From NCBI RefSeq assembly GCF_036884295.1, contig NZ_CP145608.1, positions 1,922,001 through 1,986,000 of the forward strand: DNA of 64,000 bases. The letters run 5' to 3'. A model generated the notes under the pieces. It was not told the origin of the DNA. It did not search any database and saw only the letters and a program-made list of their open reading frames with translations. The stretch comes from Brochothrix thermosphacta DSM 20171 = FSL F6-1036 (GTDB lineage: Bacteria > Bacillota > Bacilli > Lactobacillales > Listeriaceae). Below are positions 8,757 to 18,187 of the stretch, one piece after another; within the stretch, counting starts at the first letter, position 1, and each line of letters begins with the position of its first letter. The translations under genes and the position numbers were made by a program.

Positions 8757-8887
8757 CAGACAAACAACTCCTACAAAATTTCAAAAACACTATCCTGACA
8801 AAGAACGTCAAAATAGTGTTTTATCCAATTTATTTGGAGCTAAACGTTTGTTGTTGCTTTCAATTATTCCAATATCTTCCGTTTTGA
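8757..8887 (+). repeat. Palindromic repeat, copy B (full)
   Basis: About 131 bp. Left arm ACAAACAACTCC, central hairpin of about 16-bp arms with one CC/AA mismatch and a short loop, right arm GGAGCTAAACGTTTGTTG, and a tail ending GTTTTGA. The arms form a long imperfect palindrome. It lies about 20 bp from the 3' end of prfC. Confidence 0.88.
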
Positions 8888-8909
8888 ACCGAGTGTGAAG
8901 ATACTTTTA

Positions 8910-10484
8910 TTAAATTAATTCAAATAATTCTACATCAGGGTTTTTATCTGTGAACCAGCGTAACGCAAATTCATTTTCAAACAAGAAGACTGGATTATCA
9001 TAACGATCACGTACAAGCATGTTACGATTAGATGCCAATTTCTCGTCTGCATCTTCTGGTTTAATCCAACGTGCCATTTTCTTGCCCATTGGTTCCATGA
9101 TGATTTCAGAATTATACTCATTGTTCATACGGTGCTCAAATACTTCAAATTGTAATTGACCAACTGCACCGAGCATATAATCGCCTGCATGCCAAGATTT
9201 ATACAATTGAATTGCACCTTCTTGGACTAATTGTTCAACGCCTTTATGGAAATGTTTTTGTTTCATAACGTTTTTCGCTGATACGCGCATAAATAATTCT
9301 GGCGTAAATTGTGGCATACTTTCAAAATGTAAGTTTTTATCTCCCATTGTAATCGTATCCCCAATTTGGTAATTACCCGTATCATATAACCCAATGATAT
9401 CACCTGAAACAGCGTGACTAACTATTTCTTGGCTATCAGCCATAAATTGTGTCGAGTTATTCAATTTGATTGATTTACCGGTTCTTGTTAAATAAACGTT
9501 CATTCCTTTTTCAAAAGATCCTGAACAAATACGAACAAATGCAATACGATCACGATGTGCTTTATTCATGTTAGCCTGGATTTTAAAGATAAAGCCTGAA
9601 AATTTCTCATCAGTTGGATTTACTAAATTACCTTCTTCAGTTTTACGCGGTTGTGGAGATGGTGCAAAATCAACAAACGTTGATAAGAAGTTTTCAACAC
9701 CAAAGTTAGCTAAAGCACTACCAAAGAATACAGGCGTTAATTCACCTTTAGCAATGGCTTCTTGATCGAATTCATTACCTGCTTCATCAAGCAAGTTAAT
9801 TTCTTCCATTGCTTGATCAAAATAGGTTGATTCTTTCACAGCATGATCACCGAGTAATTCATTTTTATCAGTTAAGGGAATAAAACGATCCGCTTCATCC
9901 TCATAACGATACTGTTCAATACGATGATTATAACGATCAACGTTACCAACAAGCTCTTTCCCCATACCAATTGGCCAGTTCATCGGATAAGCACCAATTT
10001 CAAGTACTTCCTCCAACTCTGAAATTAAATCCATTGGATCGCGTCCTGGGCGGTCCAATTTATTAATAAATGTGAAAATAGGAATACCACGCATACGACA
10101 AACTTTAAATAGTTTCATCGTTTGAGGCTCAATCCCTTTAGCCGAGTCAATAACCATTACTGCGCTATCTACCGCCATCAATGTACGATAAGTATCCTCA
10201 CTAAAATCCTGGTGACCAGGTGTATCTAAAATATTAATACGGTAATGATCAAAATCAAATTGCATCACTGAACTTGTAACAGAAATACCACGTTGTTTCT
10301 CTATTTCCATCCAATCCGATGTTGCGAACTTACCTGATTTTTTACCTTTTACAGTTCCTGCTGAACGAATTGCACCACCAAATAAAAGCAGTTGCTCCGT
10401 AATTGTTGTTTTCCCCGCATCGGGGTGTGAAATAATCGCAAACGTTTTGCGCGATTCAATTTCTTTTTGAATTGAGTCTACCAT
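8910..10484 (-). CDS. prfC: Peptide chain release factor 3 (GTPase)
   Basis: 524 residues, full length. A translational GTPase that removes RF1/RF2 from the ribosome after peptide release. G1 is SHPDAGKTT near residue 20; G2 region [13 protein letters not shown]3 DTPGHQDF; G4 INKLDR. The rest covers EF-Tu-like domain II and the RF3-specific C-terminal domain. GGAGGG precedes the ATG. It is a single gene with its own promoter region, and the downstream repeat pair may act as its transcription end. Confidence 0.97.
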   Translation of the reverse strand: MVDSIQKEIESRKTFAIISHPDAGKTTITEQLLLFGGAIRSAGTVKGKKSGKFATSDWMEIEKQRGISVTSSVMQFDFDHYRINILDTPGHQDFSEDTYRTLMAVDSAVMVIDSAKGIEPQTMKLFKVCRMRGIPIFTFINKLDRPGRDPMDLISELEEVLEIGAYPMNWPIGMGKELVGNVDRYNHRIEQYRYEDEADRFIPLTDKNELLGDHAVKESTYFDQAMEEINLLDEAGNEFDQEAIAKGELTPVFFGSALANFGVENFLSTFVDFAPSPQPRKTEEGNLVNPTDEKFSGFIFKIQANMNKAHRDRIAFVRICSGSFEKGMNVYLTRTGKSIKLNNSTQFMADSQEIVSHAVSGDIIGLYDTGNYQIGDTITMGDKNLHFESMPQFTPELFMRVSAKNVMKQKHFHKGVEQLVQEGAIQLYKSWHAGDYMLGAVGQLQFEVFEHRMNNEYNSEIIMEPMGKKMARWIKPEDADEKLASNRNMLVRDRYDNPVFLFENEFALRWFTDKNPDVELFELI

Positions 10485-10572
10485 TGTTACCCTCCGTTTT
10501 TTACTAGAATCTGATGTGATAGTTTAACGCTACATCGGAATTCCTCCGTATCCTATAAATTGACATAAAAAT

Positions 10573-10581
10573 AGTATAGCA
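10573..10581 (-). promoter_or_regulatory. Probable extended -10 promoter of prfC
   Basis: TGCTATACT on the minus strand, about 90 bp before the prfC start. No good -35 box at the expected distance; the TG extension may compensate. Confidence 0.45.
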
Positions 10582-10610
10582 TATTTCAACACATATCTTT
10601 AGTCTTCTTT

Positions 10611-10643
10611 TATAAAAAGCGAACGTTTTCAGCTCACTTTTTC
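10611..10643 (-). terminator. Terminator of the M42 peptidase gene
   Basis: Arms 10632-10642 and 10614-10624 form an 11-bp stem with two G-U pairs on the minus strand, ending in a T-rich arm. Confidence 0.75.
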
Positions 10644-11690
10644 TCAGTTTTTGGCTAAAGGAGAGAATAAGTATGCACAAACTAGTTCCTCAGTTGCAAC
10701 AACTGCCTCTTTATGAGTACGTTCATATGCGTGTGACGCTTCAATTCCGGCTCCAATAAGCGCATGCTTTACATCAGCGCCTGCTTTCATGGCAGCACTA
10801 GCATCTGAACCATAAAATGGATATATATCAACACAATAAGCAATCTCACTCGCTTGCGCTAACCCTACAAGATGTTGACGTAAGCCATAATGATAAGGGC
10901 CACTACTATCTTTAGCACAAATAGACACGTGGTACTCATCGCTTGTTTGTCCATCACCTATTGCTCCCATATCGACAGCAATATACTCGACAACTTCTTC
11001 AGGGATACTTGAATTTCCCCCATAACCAATCTCTTCATTATTAGAGATTAAAAAATGTGTCGTATAAGGCAATGTTATTTTCTCTTTAGCTAACAGCATC
11101 AAAGCTTCTAACAACACAGCGACACTGACCTTATCGTCAAGATGACGCGATTTGATAAAATCACCCGCTCGCACACTACGTGGATCAAAGCTAATAAAAT
11201 CACCGACTTCAATACCTAATGAGCGAGTCTCATCTGCTGATACAACTTTTTCATCTAACCGAACTTCCATATTTACAGCATTACGTTCAGCTGATCCTGA
11301 ATCTTGATAAACATGTACAGTTGTTTGGTGCATCAGAATTGTGCCTGTATATTTACGTCCATCTGCTGTTTCAATCGTGCAATATTCCCCTTCAATCGCA
11401 TTAAATCTAAAACCGCCAACTAGAGTTAAAGCTAAACGACCATTACTTTTAACTTCTTTAACCATCGCACCTAATGTATCAACATGTGCTGTTAATAAAC
11501 GGTGTTGTGTATTATCCTCACCTGCGATAGTTACAATACGATTACCTTTATTAGTGTTACGAACCTCTAATCCAACCGCTTCCAATCGATGCGTAATATG
11601 TTCCATAATCTTCTCTGTATGACCCGTAGGGCTCGCAATATTTGTTAATTCTAAAATTGTGTTCATTGTAGATTCTGTTGTAATTTTCAT
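10644..11690 (-). CDS. M42-family metallo-aminopeptidase
   Basis: 348 residues. A cytosolic di-metal exopeptidase of the glutamyl aminopeptidase/PepA (frv) type that usually forms a dodecameric shell. Metal and catalytic residues are seen in TAHVDTLG (His, Asp), HLDDK (bridging Asp), NNEEIGYGG (base and metal Glu), VDMGAIGDG (Asp) and a His near the end. The gene is alone, with a terminator after it and a divergent MFS gene upstream. Substrate preference is not readable. Confidence 0.92.
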   Translation of the reverse strand: MKITTESTMNTILELTNIASPTGHTEKIMEHITHRLEAVGLEVRNTNKGNRIVTIAGEDNTQHRLLTAHVDTLGAMVKEVKSNGRLALTLVGGFRFNAIEGEYCTIETADGRKYTGTILMHQTTVHVYQDSGSAERNAVNMEVRLDEKVVSADETRSLGIEVGDFISFDPRSVRAGDFIKSRHLDDKVSVAVLLEALMLLAKEKITLPYTTHFLISNNEEIGYGGNSSIPEEVVEYIAVDMGAIGDGQTSDEYHVSICAKDSSGPYHYGLRQHLVGLAQASEIAYCVDIYPFYGSDASAAMKAGADVKHALIGAGIEASHAYERTHKEAVVATEELVCAYLFSPLAKN

Positions 11691-11947
11691 TATATGTCAC
11701 CTGTCCTTTACTCTATTTTAATTAAGAACGATTAACACTTCAACTATATCTGTTCACATTTAGTCACCTTTTTTACCTATCTGAGACATATGTCCTATAC
11801 TATTTCTTGGAAAAAGGGAATAATATAAATCAGGTAACATTTATATGAAAAATATAAAAAGTATTCTCTCTTATTTATGTTACTATAAGTAGTGGCGCTT
11901 TTATACATTAGCACTCACTTTATTTTTTTATGAAAAGGAGAATGATT

Positions 11948-13411
11948 TTGAAAACAACACACGTTAAATGGGTAACCGTTGCGATATTTGTTTCTACCTT
12001 CATGACTGCCATTGAAGGAACGATTGTTTCGACAGCCGTCCCTCGTATCGTCAGCGAATTGAATGGTATTTCAATTATGAACTGGGTATTCTCAATCTAC
12101 TTACTAACTTCCGCTGTCTGTGTTCCTATTTTCGGGAAACTGGCAGATATCTTTGGCAGAAAACCAATTTTTATTATTGGTACAATCGTCTTTATGATTG
12201 GTTCTGCTCTTTGTGGCTTGGCCCAAGATATGACACAATTGATTATCTTCCGTGCAATCCAAGGGATTGGTGCTGGATCAATTATGCCGCTTAGCTTTAT
12301 TATTATTGCTGATATTTACTCTGTTGAAAAACGCGCAAAAGTTATGGGACTTAATGGAGCAGCCTGGGGTATTGCAGGTATTTTCGGACCTTTATTAGGA
12401 GGATTTCTTGTTGATTTCCTTACTTGGCACTGGATTTTCTTTATCAATGTTCCAATCGGTATTATTTTAATAATATTAATGCAAATTTTCTTCCACGAAA
12501 AAGTTGAAAAATCAGAACAAACAATTGATTATATTGGAACGTTCTTACTTACTATTGGTTTAGTTGCACTTTTACTTGGATTCCAATTCGCAGGCGATAC
12601 ATTAAGTTGGGTTTCGCCAAATGTATTATTAGCATTTGGTATCGCAGTTCTCTTTTTAGGACTCTTTATTTGGCAAGAAAATCGAACAAAATACCCAATT
12701 TTACCATTGCCAATGTTCAAAAACCTTTCATTTACGTTCGCTAATGTAGTTGCCATTTTAGCAAGTGCATTCTTAATTGGTGTCAATGTTTATATGCCAA
12801 TGTGGGTGCAAGGTATCCTTGGCTTAAGTGCAACAATTGCCGGCTTCACACTAGCACCAATGTCTATCACTTGGATTATTGGTTCATTTATTGGTGGAAA
12901 AATGATTGAAAGTTCTAGTATCCGTCGTGTTATTGGTTTAGGAACATTCTTTATTGGCCTTGCAGGTCTTTGGTTAATGGTTCTTACAAAAGATGCAACC
13001 ATTTGGATGTTCCTCGGTGCCTCTGCTGTAATGGGACTAGGTTTTGGTATCACGATTACTATGACAACAATCACAGCTCAAAATGTGGTAGCCCCACGAG
13101 ATATGGGAGCAGCTACTTCTGTTAATACATTGTTCCGTACATTAGGACAAGTTATGGGTATGGCTATCTTTGGTACAATTTTCAACTCGACGACAACACG
13201 TCTTCTTGCTGAAAATAAAAGCCCAGGTGTTACACATGATAATTTAACACAACTATTAAACCCTAATCACGCACCAATCGCTGCTGAAGCAGTTGCTCAA
13301 TTAAAAGATGTACTTTACAGTGGGTTACACACGGTATTTATTTCGATGCTTGTCATTACAATTATTACTTTCTTATTCCATCTTCCAATCAAAACAATGA
13401 AGTATAAATAA
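11948..13411 (+). CDS. MFS multidrug efflux transporter, DHA2 (14-TM) family
   Basis: A proton-driven exporter in the plasma membrane. MFS motif A is seen as GKLADIFGRKPIF and motif C-like GIAGIFGPLLGGFLVD follows; hydrophobicity supports 14 helices. The TTG at 11948 lies 7 nt after AAAAGGAG (11933-11940); the ATGs at 11930 and 11942 sit on or next to that site and are unlikely starts. That gives about 487 residues. It heads a forward run with the esterase and GNAT genes. No regulator gene lies next to it, and the drug range is unknown. Confidence 0.92.
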   Translation: MKTTHVKWVTVAIFVSTFMTAIEGTIVSTAVPRIVSELNGISIMNWVFSIYLLTSAVCVPIFGKLADIFGRKPIFIIGTIVFMIGSALCGLAQDMTQLIIFRAIQGIGAGSIMPLSFIIIADIYSVEKRAKVMGLNGAAWGIAGIFGPLLGGFLVDFLTWHWIFFINVPIGIILIILMQIFFHEKVEKSEQTIDYIGTFLLTIGLVALLLGFQFAGDTLSWVSPNVLLAFGIAVLFLGLFIWQENRTKYPILPLPMFKNLSFTFANVVAILASAFLIGVNVYMPMWVQGILGLSATIAGFTLAPMSITWIIGSFIGGKMIESSSIRRVIGLGTFFIGLAGLWLMVLTKDATIWMFLGASAVMGLGFGITITMTTITAQNVVAPRDMGAATSVNTLFRTLGQVMGMAIFGTIFNSTTTRLLAENKSPGVTHDNLTQLLNPNHAPIAAEAVAQLKDVLYSGLHTVFISMLVITIITFLFHLPIKTMKYK

Positions 13412-13438
13412 GACTTAATAGCTGGAGGAACATATACA

Positions 13439-14164
13439 ATGAATGTAAAAACGAATCAACAGGATCACTTACAAAGCCATTTTCTAAATGAGACGATGCC
13501 GTTCATTATACATTATCCCCCGAATTATGAACCAACGCGTAAATACCGTTATTTAATTGCACAAGATGCGCAAGATTTTATGCAGTTTGGAAGACTATTT
13601 AAAACAATAGATCGAAACATAAATGACAATAAACTCCAAGAGTTTATTATCATTCTTCTTCCCTACGAATCAGTGAAAATCAGAGCACAACGTTGTCATC
13701 CTAATGGTTCAGAATTTTTACTATATCAACGTTTTATTGCTGAAGAATTGGTACCTTATCTTGATTTAAAACTCCCCTCCTTCCAGGATGCGAAAAGTCG
13801 CTTTTTAGCCGGTGTATCCTTAGGTGCAACATTAAGTATTGCACTATGCTTGCGTTACCCATCTACTTTTGGTAAAGTATGTTTATTCTCGCCGTTTTTA
13901 GACGAAGATATGCTGGAAAAATGTCGTACCCAGACACCTGTAACCTTAGTAGTATCGCACGTTTATGGTACACAGGAGCATCATGTTGATACTACCTTTG
14001 GTAATCCGGATTGTGATTTTACCACGCCTAATCAACACTTAGAACAAATTTGGTGTGAGAACCTATATTATTCAAGTTGGACGTTTGAGGGCGGACATAC
14101 TTGGAAGAACTGGCAGCAGGAACTCTCTGCTAGTTTACAAGTTTTTAATGAAAAGGAGTTTTAA
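13439..14164 (+). CDS. Alpha/beta-hydrolase esterase (enterochelin-esterase-like)
   Basis: 241 residues, cytosolic. The nucleophile elbow is AGVSLGA near residue 125 (GxSxG), and a late His in FEGGHTWKNW fits the catalytic base; the acid is not certain. Similar proteins are annotated as putative esterases of the Fes/YbbA group. It has a GGAGG site, starts 27 bp after the MFS gene and is followed 5 bp later by a GNAT gene, so the three are probably one transcript. Confidence 0.85.
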   Translation: MNVKTNQQDHLQSHFLNETMPFIIHYPPNYEPTRKYRYLIAQDAQDFMQFGRLFKTIDRNINDNKLQEFIIILLPYESVKIRAQRCHPNGSEFLLYQRFIAEELVPYLDLKLPSFQDAKSRFLAGVSLGATLSIALCLRYPSTFGKVCLFSPFLDEDMLEKCRTQTPVTLVVSHVYGTQEHHVDTTFGNPDCDFTTPNQHLEQIWCENLYYSSWTFEGGHTWKNWQQELSASLQVFNEKEF

Positions 14165-14169
14165 AGACC

Positions 14170-14622
14170 ATGACAGTTATTAAAATCAACCATACGAATG
14201 CTGAGGAATTAGCTATCGTAAAAAACATCCGCGCGAAAGTATTTGTTGAGGAACAAAATTTCTCACCTGATGAAGATAATGATGGGAAAGAATCAGAATG
14301 TGAACATTTTTTAGCTTATGATGATGAAACAGGTCATCCAGTAGCAACTGGACGTTTATACATTCACGATAACCTTGGCAAAGTGCAACGCATTTGTGTA
14401 TTAAAAGAAGGCCGTGGTAAAGGCTTTGGCCGTGAAATTATTCTTGCGATTGAAAAATCAGCTAAAGAAGATCAACTAGACGGTTTATACCTATCAGCTC
14501 AAGAACACGCTGTACTATTTTATGAAAAACTAGGATTTGTAGCTACATCCGGTGAACGCTATTTGGACATGGGCGGTATCTGGCACGTTGATATGGAATA
14601 TAAAATCCCAGTCTATTCATAA
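14170..14622 (+). CDS. GNAT-family N-acetyltransferase
   Basis: 150 residues of the YjcF/ElaA-like type. The opening KNIRAKVFVEEQNF is typical of this subgroup, and VLKEGRGKGFGREII is the acetyl-CoA pyrophosphate-binding motif A. FYEKLGFVATSG is the usual motif B end. Acceptor substrate unknown. The ribosome site lies inside the end of the esterase gene, which supports coupling. Confidence 0.9.
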   Translation: MTVIKINHTNAEELAIVKNIRAKVFVEEQNFSPDEDNDGKESECEHFLAYDDETGHPVATGRLYIHDNLGKVQRICVLKEGRGKGFGREIILAIEKSAKEDQLDGLYLSAQEHAVLFYEKLGFVATSGERYLDMGGIWHVDMEYKIPVYS

Positions 14623-14640
14623 AAGCACCTTCACACTTGA

Positions 14641-14773
14641 TCAAAACTGAAGAAATTGGAATAATTGAAAGCAACAACAAACGTTTAGCTCCAAATAAAT
14701 TGGATAAAACACTATTTTGACGTTCTTTGTCAGGATAGTGTTTTATCCATTTTGTAGGAGTTGTTTGTCTTTC
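14641..14773 (-). repeat. Palindromic repeat, copy C (full, inverted)
   Basis: Nearly identical to copy B but on the other strand: the same GACAAACAACTCCTAC left arm, hairpin core and TTTGGAGCTAAACG right arm, ending TCAAAACTG at 14641-14649. It lies 18 bp after the GNAT stop, at the 3' end of a transcript like copy B. Confidence 0.88.
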
Positions 14774-14896
14774 AGTGAAGGGTAGATGAACATAATTCGA
14801 TGCTTTTTTTGAAGTAGCGAAAAAATATCCATTACACTCACTCTACAAAACACAGTAAGCATCTGCACTATTATATTTCCAACTGATACTCGTCTT

Positions 14897-14929
14897 CACC
14901 AAGTTGTCTTACTTGACTGTCACTTGGTG
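14897..14929. promoter_or_regulatory. Inverted repeat over the aldo/keto reductase promoter
   Basis: CACCAAGT (14897-14904) and ACTTGGTG (14922-14929) are perfect inverted 8-bp arms 17 bp apart. A TTGACT (-35-like) lies between them, and TAAACT follows about 19 bp later. The layout suggests an operator; the regulator is unknown. Confidence 0.5.
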
Positions 14930-14973
14930 GTAAGTGTTAAACTAGTCATATCAATCTAAGGGAGGCTTTTTTT

Positions 14974-15798
14974 ATGAAATTCAAAGATACTGCTACATTT
15001 ACAAATGGTGTTGAAATCCCCCGTTTGGGCTTTGGTGTATGGCAAGCGAAAGATGGTCAAGAAGCTTATGAAGCTGTCACACATGCACTTAAATCGGGTT
15101 ATACTAGTATTGATACAGCTGCTGCTTATAAGAATGAAGAAAGTGTCGGACGTGCTATTAAAGATTCAAATCTCCCTCGTGAAGAGCTATTTATAACAAC
15201 AAAAGTATGGAATGCTGATCAAGGTTACGAATCAACACTTAAAGCCTTTGATGAAAGTTTAAAAAAATTACAATTGGAGTATATTGACCTTTATTTGATT
15301 CATTGGCCAGTAGCTGATAAATATAGTGACACATGGCGTGCGCTTGAAAATTTATATGAAACAGGTAAAGTACGCGCTATTGGTGTTTGTAATTTCCATG
15401 AACATCACTTAACAGAATTGTTCAAAACTGCAAAAATAAAACCAATGATTAATCAAATTGAATTACATCCAAAACTTTCGCAAGAACCGCTTCGAGCATT
15501 TTGTGAAAAACATCAAATTATTGTTGAAGCATGGTCTCCACTTGGTAATGGTAAAATTCTTACAGATTCAACGATTGCTGAAATTGCTAAAGCGCATGAA
15601 AAATCACCCGCACAAATCATTTTACGCTGGGATTTACAACATGGCATTGTGACCATACCGAAATCAGTCAATGTTGGTCGTATTGCTGAAAACACACAAC
15701 TATTTGATTTTGAATTGTCCGCTGCTGAAATGGCTAAGATTGATGCTCTCAATGAAGATCATCGTACCGGTCCTGATCCTGACAACTTTAATTTTTAA
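14974..15798 (+). CDS. Aldo/keto reductase
   Basis: 274 residues, TIM-barrel NADPH-dependent oxidoreductase of the 2,5-diketogluconate-reductase type. The catalytic tetrad is visible: Asp47 (SIDTAAAY), Tyr52, Lys77 (FITTKVW) and His110 (LIHWPV). The cofactor-binding IPKSVNVGRI lies near residue 228. GGGAGG precedes the ATG. It is a single-gene unit with its own terminator. Substrate not determined; glyoxal or other small aldehydes are common for the family. Confidence 0.93.
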   Translation: MKFKDTATFTNGVEIPRLGFGVWQAKDGQEAYEAVTHALKSGYTSIDTAAAYKNEESVGRAIKDSNLPREELFITTKVWNADQGYESTLKAFDESLKKLQLEYIDLYLIHWPVADKYSDTWRALENLYETGKVRAIGVCNFHEHHLTELFKTAKIKPMINQIELHPKLSQEPLRAFCEKHQIIVEAWSPLGNGKILTDSTIAEIAKAHEKSPAQIILRWDLQHGIVTIPKSVNVGRIAENTQLFDFELSAAEMAKIDALNEDHRTGPDPDNFNF

Positions 15799-15891
15799 AA
15801 AGCATTTCTATTCAAACTTCTCATATCGTAGTCAAAGGCACTTAAATCATATTCAAAAAAAGAAGTATTTCAAGACTTTGTCTACCATCTG

Positions 15892-15917
15892 GAGCAGATT
15901 ATTCTGCTCTTTTTTTA
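15892..15917 (+). terminator. Terminator of the aldo/keto reductase gene
   Basis: GAGCAGA (15892-15898), a 4-nt loop and TCTGCTC (15903-15909), then eight Ts. Confidence 0.9.
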
Positions 15918-15920
15918 TAC

Positions 15921-15956
15921 AAAAAAACCTTTTGTGATAAGTCACCACAAAAGGTT
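15921..15956 (-). terminator. Terminator of rpiA-side transcript
   Basis: Perfect 11-bp arms (15946-15956 and 15926-15936), followed on the minus strand by a run of Ts. Confidence 0.9.
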
Positions 15957-15978
15957 ATTCTCTATTCTAAAGAGACAC

Positions 15979-16659
15979 TTAAATTTCAGTAACCATCGCT
16001 GATCCAGTAGCATCGGCAATAATAGTTACTTCTGTTATATCATTAAATAAACCATGTTCTACTACACCCGTCATCATTTTAAGTTCTGTTGCCAAAGATA
16101 TCGGGTCAGTGATTGGTTCAAATTGTAAATCCAATAGATAGTTACCACTATCTGTTGTATAAGGGGTGTCATCTTCATTCAAGCGTTGCTTCGGTGCATA
16201 TCCTTTAGCTGTTAATTGCTGGAAAACTTGCATATAACCAAATTGAACAACTTCCACAGGTAAACCGAACGCTCCTAAATGCGATACCACCTTCGCATCA
16301 TCAGCAATCCAAATACGCATTTTTGCGGTTTCAGCCACTAGTTTTTCAAATAGTAACGCACCGCCTCCACCTTTGATTCCGTATATATGTCCTGATTCAG
16401 TATAGATTTCATCAGCACCATCCACACACACATCAATCACTTTAACATCGTTTAAATCCATTAAAGGGATGTTTAATTCTTCTGCTAATTTAGCCGTTTG
16501 AATTGATGTAACGACGCCTGTGACTTGTAAACCTTCTGCTACTTTTTTTGACAATGCTTGTAAAAAATAAAAAACAGTCGAACCTGTTCCTAGTCCTACA
16601 ACCATACCATCTTCAATATAGTCTAATGCACGTTCTCCTGCAGCTTGTTTGCCATTCAT
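15979..16659 (-). CDS. rpiA: Ribose-5-phosphate isomerase A
   Basis: 226 residues. Interconverts ribose 5-phosphate and ribulose 5-phosphate in the pentose phosphate pathway. Signatures are VGLGTGSTVFYFL (phosphate loop), DGADE near residue 85, and GGGGALLFEKLVAE with the catalytic Glu. It follows aroK by 24 bp and probably shares its transcript; a strong terminator ends the pair. Confidence 0.97.
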   Translation of the reverse strand: MNGKQAAGERALDYIEDGMVVGLGTGSTVFYFLQALSKKVAEGLQVTGVVTSIQTAKLAEELNIPLMDLNDVKVIDVCVDGADEIYTESGHIYGIKGGGGALLFEKLVAETAKMRIWIADDAKVVSHLGAFGLPVEVVQFGYMQVFQQLTAKGYAPKQRLNEDDTPYTTDSGNYLLDLQFEPITDPISLATELKMMTGVVEHGLFNDITEVTIIADATGSAMVTEI

Positions 16660-16683
16660 TTAGCTTCTTCCTCTCTAGTTATA

Positions 16684-17193
16684 TTATCGCTGTTGAATTG
16701 CTTCTACAATTTCTTCGATTGTTAAATTATCTGTTACTATTGTTGTGGGTGCTTGGGAATATAATTGCTGTCTCGCTTCGAATAATGTATGAATTTCATC
16801 TTCACTATTTTTTTGAAGTAATGGACGCGTTGGACGCAAATCATCAGCTCTTTTTTTCCACTCTTCCCAGCTAATTTTCAGGAAAATAGCATCCCCTTTT
16901 TCAATACAGACTTCACGGATACGATCATTGATAAAAGCACCGCCTCCAAGTGCTAAAACTTGTGGTTGATCCTCAGACAAACAGCTTAATATCATGGCTT
17001 CTTCTAAACCTCTGAAATATATTTCGCCATGAACATCAAATATTTCTTTGACTGTTAAACCAACTTTTTCTTCTACCAATTTATCACTATCATTGAATGT
17101 TAAATCTAACGCTTTAGCAACTTTTTTTCCGATAGTTGTTTTACCAACACCCATAAAACCAACCAGTACAATTGTCTTATTTTGAGTTTTCAT
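16684..17193 (-). CDS. aroK: Shikimate kinase
   Basis: 169 residues. Phosphorylates shikimate at O3 in the chorismate pathway. Walker A is GFMGVGKTT near residue 12; the shikimate-binding DSDK follows near 36; LGGGAF near 81 and the lid Arg in DDLRPTRPLL are typical. It is not next to other aro genes; its partner here is rpiA. Confidence 0.95.
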   Translation of the reverse strand: MKTQNKTIVLVGFMGVGKTTIGKKVAKALDLTFNDSDKLVEEKVGLTVKEIFDVHGEIYFRGLEEAMILSCLSEDQPQVLALGGGAFINDRIREVCIEKGDAIFLKISWEEWKKRADDLRPTRPLLQKNSEDEIHTLFEARQQLYSQAPTTIVTDNLTIEEIVEAIQQR

Positions 17194-17265
17194 TGCGTAA
17201 ATTCCCTTCGATTAGTTTCATACTTCATTATACGTGATAGCTGAAGTGAATGTAAAACAACATCT

Positions 17266-17310
17266 AAAAAAACAAAGCAAAGATGCTTGATAGCTACATA
17301 CTTTGCTTTG
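17266..17310 (-). terminator. Terminator of fabI
   Basis: Long stem (arms 17297-17310 and 17273-17286, near-perfect) followed by seven Ts on the minus strand. Confidence 0.9.
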
Positions 17311-17321
17311 CTGTTTACTAT

Positions 17322-18110
17322 TTAGTAGCCAATAATATGGTAGCCACTATCGACATGAATATTTTCACCTGTAATGCCACTAGCCATATCACTTAAGAGG
17401 AATACAGCCGTCGTTCCAACTTCTTCAACTGTAGTAACTCGACGTAATGGTGCGCGTTCTTCAACCATTTTTTGTGACTCACTAAAGTTTCCAACGCCAC
17501 GTGCTGATAATGTACGAATAGGTCCTGCGGAAATCGCATTCACACGAACGCCTGTTGGTCCGTATTCACTTGCTAAGTATCGAACAGATGATTCTAATGC
17601 AGCTTTTGCTACACCCATTAAGTTGTAATTTTGGATAACGCGTTCTCCACCTAGATATGTTAACGTTAGTAAGCTTGCATTTTCAGCAAGTAAGTCTGCT
17701 AACTTCGCAGCGCGAATGATTGCTGTAAACGAGTAAGCACTGATATCCAACGCTTGAGCAAAGCTCGCACGATCAACTGCAGAATAATCATCACCTAAAA
17801 AGTCTTTATTAGCAAACGCGACTGAATGAACGATACCGTTTAAAGTACCCACTTTTTCTTTTAACTCAGTCACTGCTGTTGTGATATCTTCGTCGCTTGT
17901 AACATCACATTTCACCATCGGTGCTTCTTTATTTAAATCCGATAAGTCTGCGGCTAATTTTACCAATCCTTTTGCTGAACGTTCTTTTGAATATGAAAAA
18001 ATTAATTTAGCTCCTGCTTTATCAAGTTCTTGGGCAATCCCCCATGCGATGCTGCGTTTATTAGCAACACCCATAATTAAATATGTTTTATTTTCAAAGT
18101 TTAAATGCAT
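17322..18110 (-). CDS. fabI: Enoyl-[acyl-carrier-protein] reductase (NADH)
   Basis: 262 residues, short-chain dehydrogenase fold. Performs the last reduction of each fatty-acid elongation cycle and is the triclosan target. The nucleotide loop is GVANKRSIAWG, and the catalytic Tyr152, Tyr162 and Lys169 have the FabI spacing (TYLGG..NYNLMGVAK). GGAGGC precedes the ATG. It stands alone, away from the fabH-fabF pair at 45-47 kb. No clear FapR box was seen in the short upstream region. Confidence 0.97.
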   Translation of the reverse strand: MHLNFENKTYLIMGVANKRSIAWGIAQELDKAGAKLIFSYSKERSAKGLVKLAADLSDLNKEAPMVKCDVTSDEDITTAVTELKEKVGTLNGIVHSVAFANKDFLGDDYSAVDRASFAQALDISAYSFTAIIRAAKLADLLAENASLLTLTYLGGERVIQNYNLMGVAKAALESSVRYLASEYGPTGVRVNAISAGPIRTLSARGVGNFSESQKMVEERAPLRRVTTVEEVGTTAVFLLSDMASGITGENIHVDSGYHIIGY

Positions 18111-18187
18111 AATAGCCTCCTAATGAAATAAGTTCTCTTATTATTTTACATGATAGTTCTCTAAATATCATGCGTTTCTTTATTTTT

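Noticed and set aside
8626-8898. Open frames across repeat copies A and B
   Set aside because: They only translate the palindromic repeat twice, have no ribosome site and no protein-like composition.
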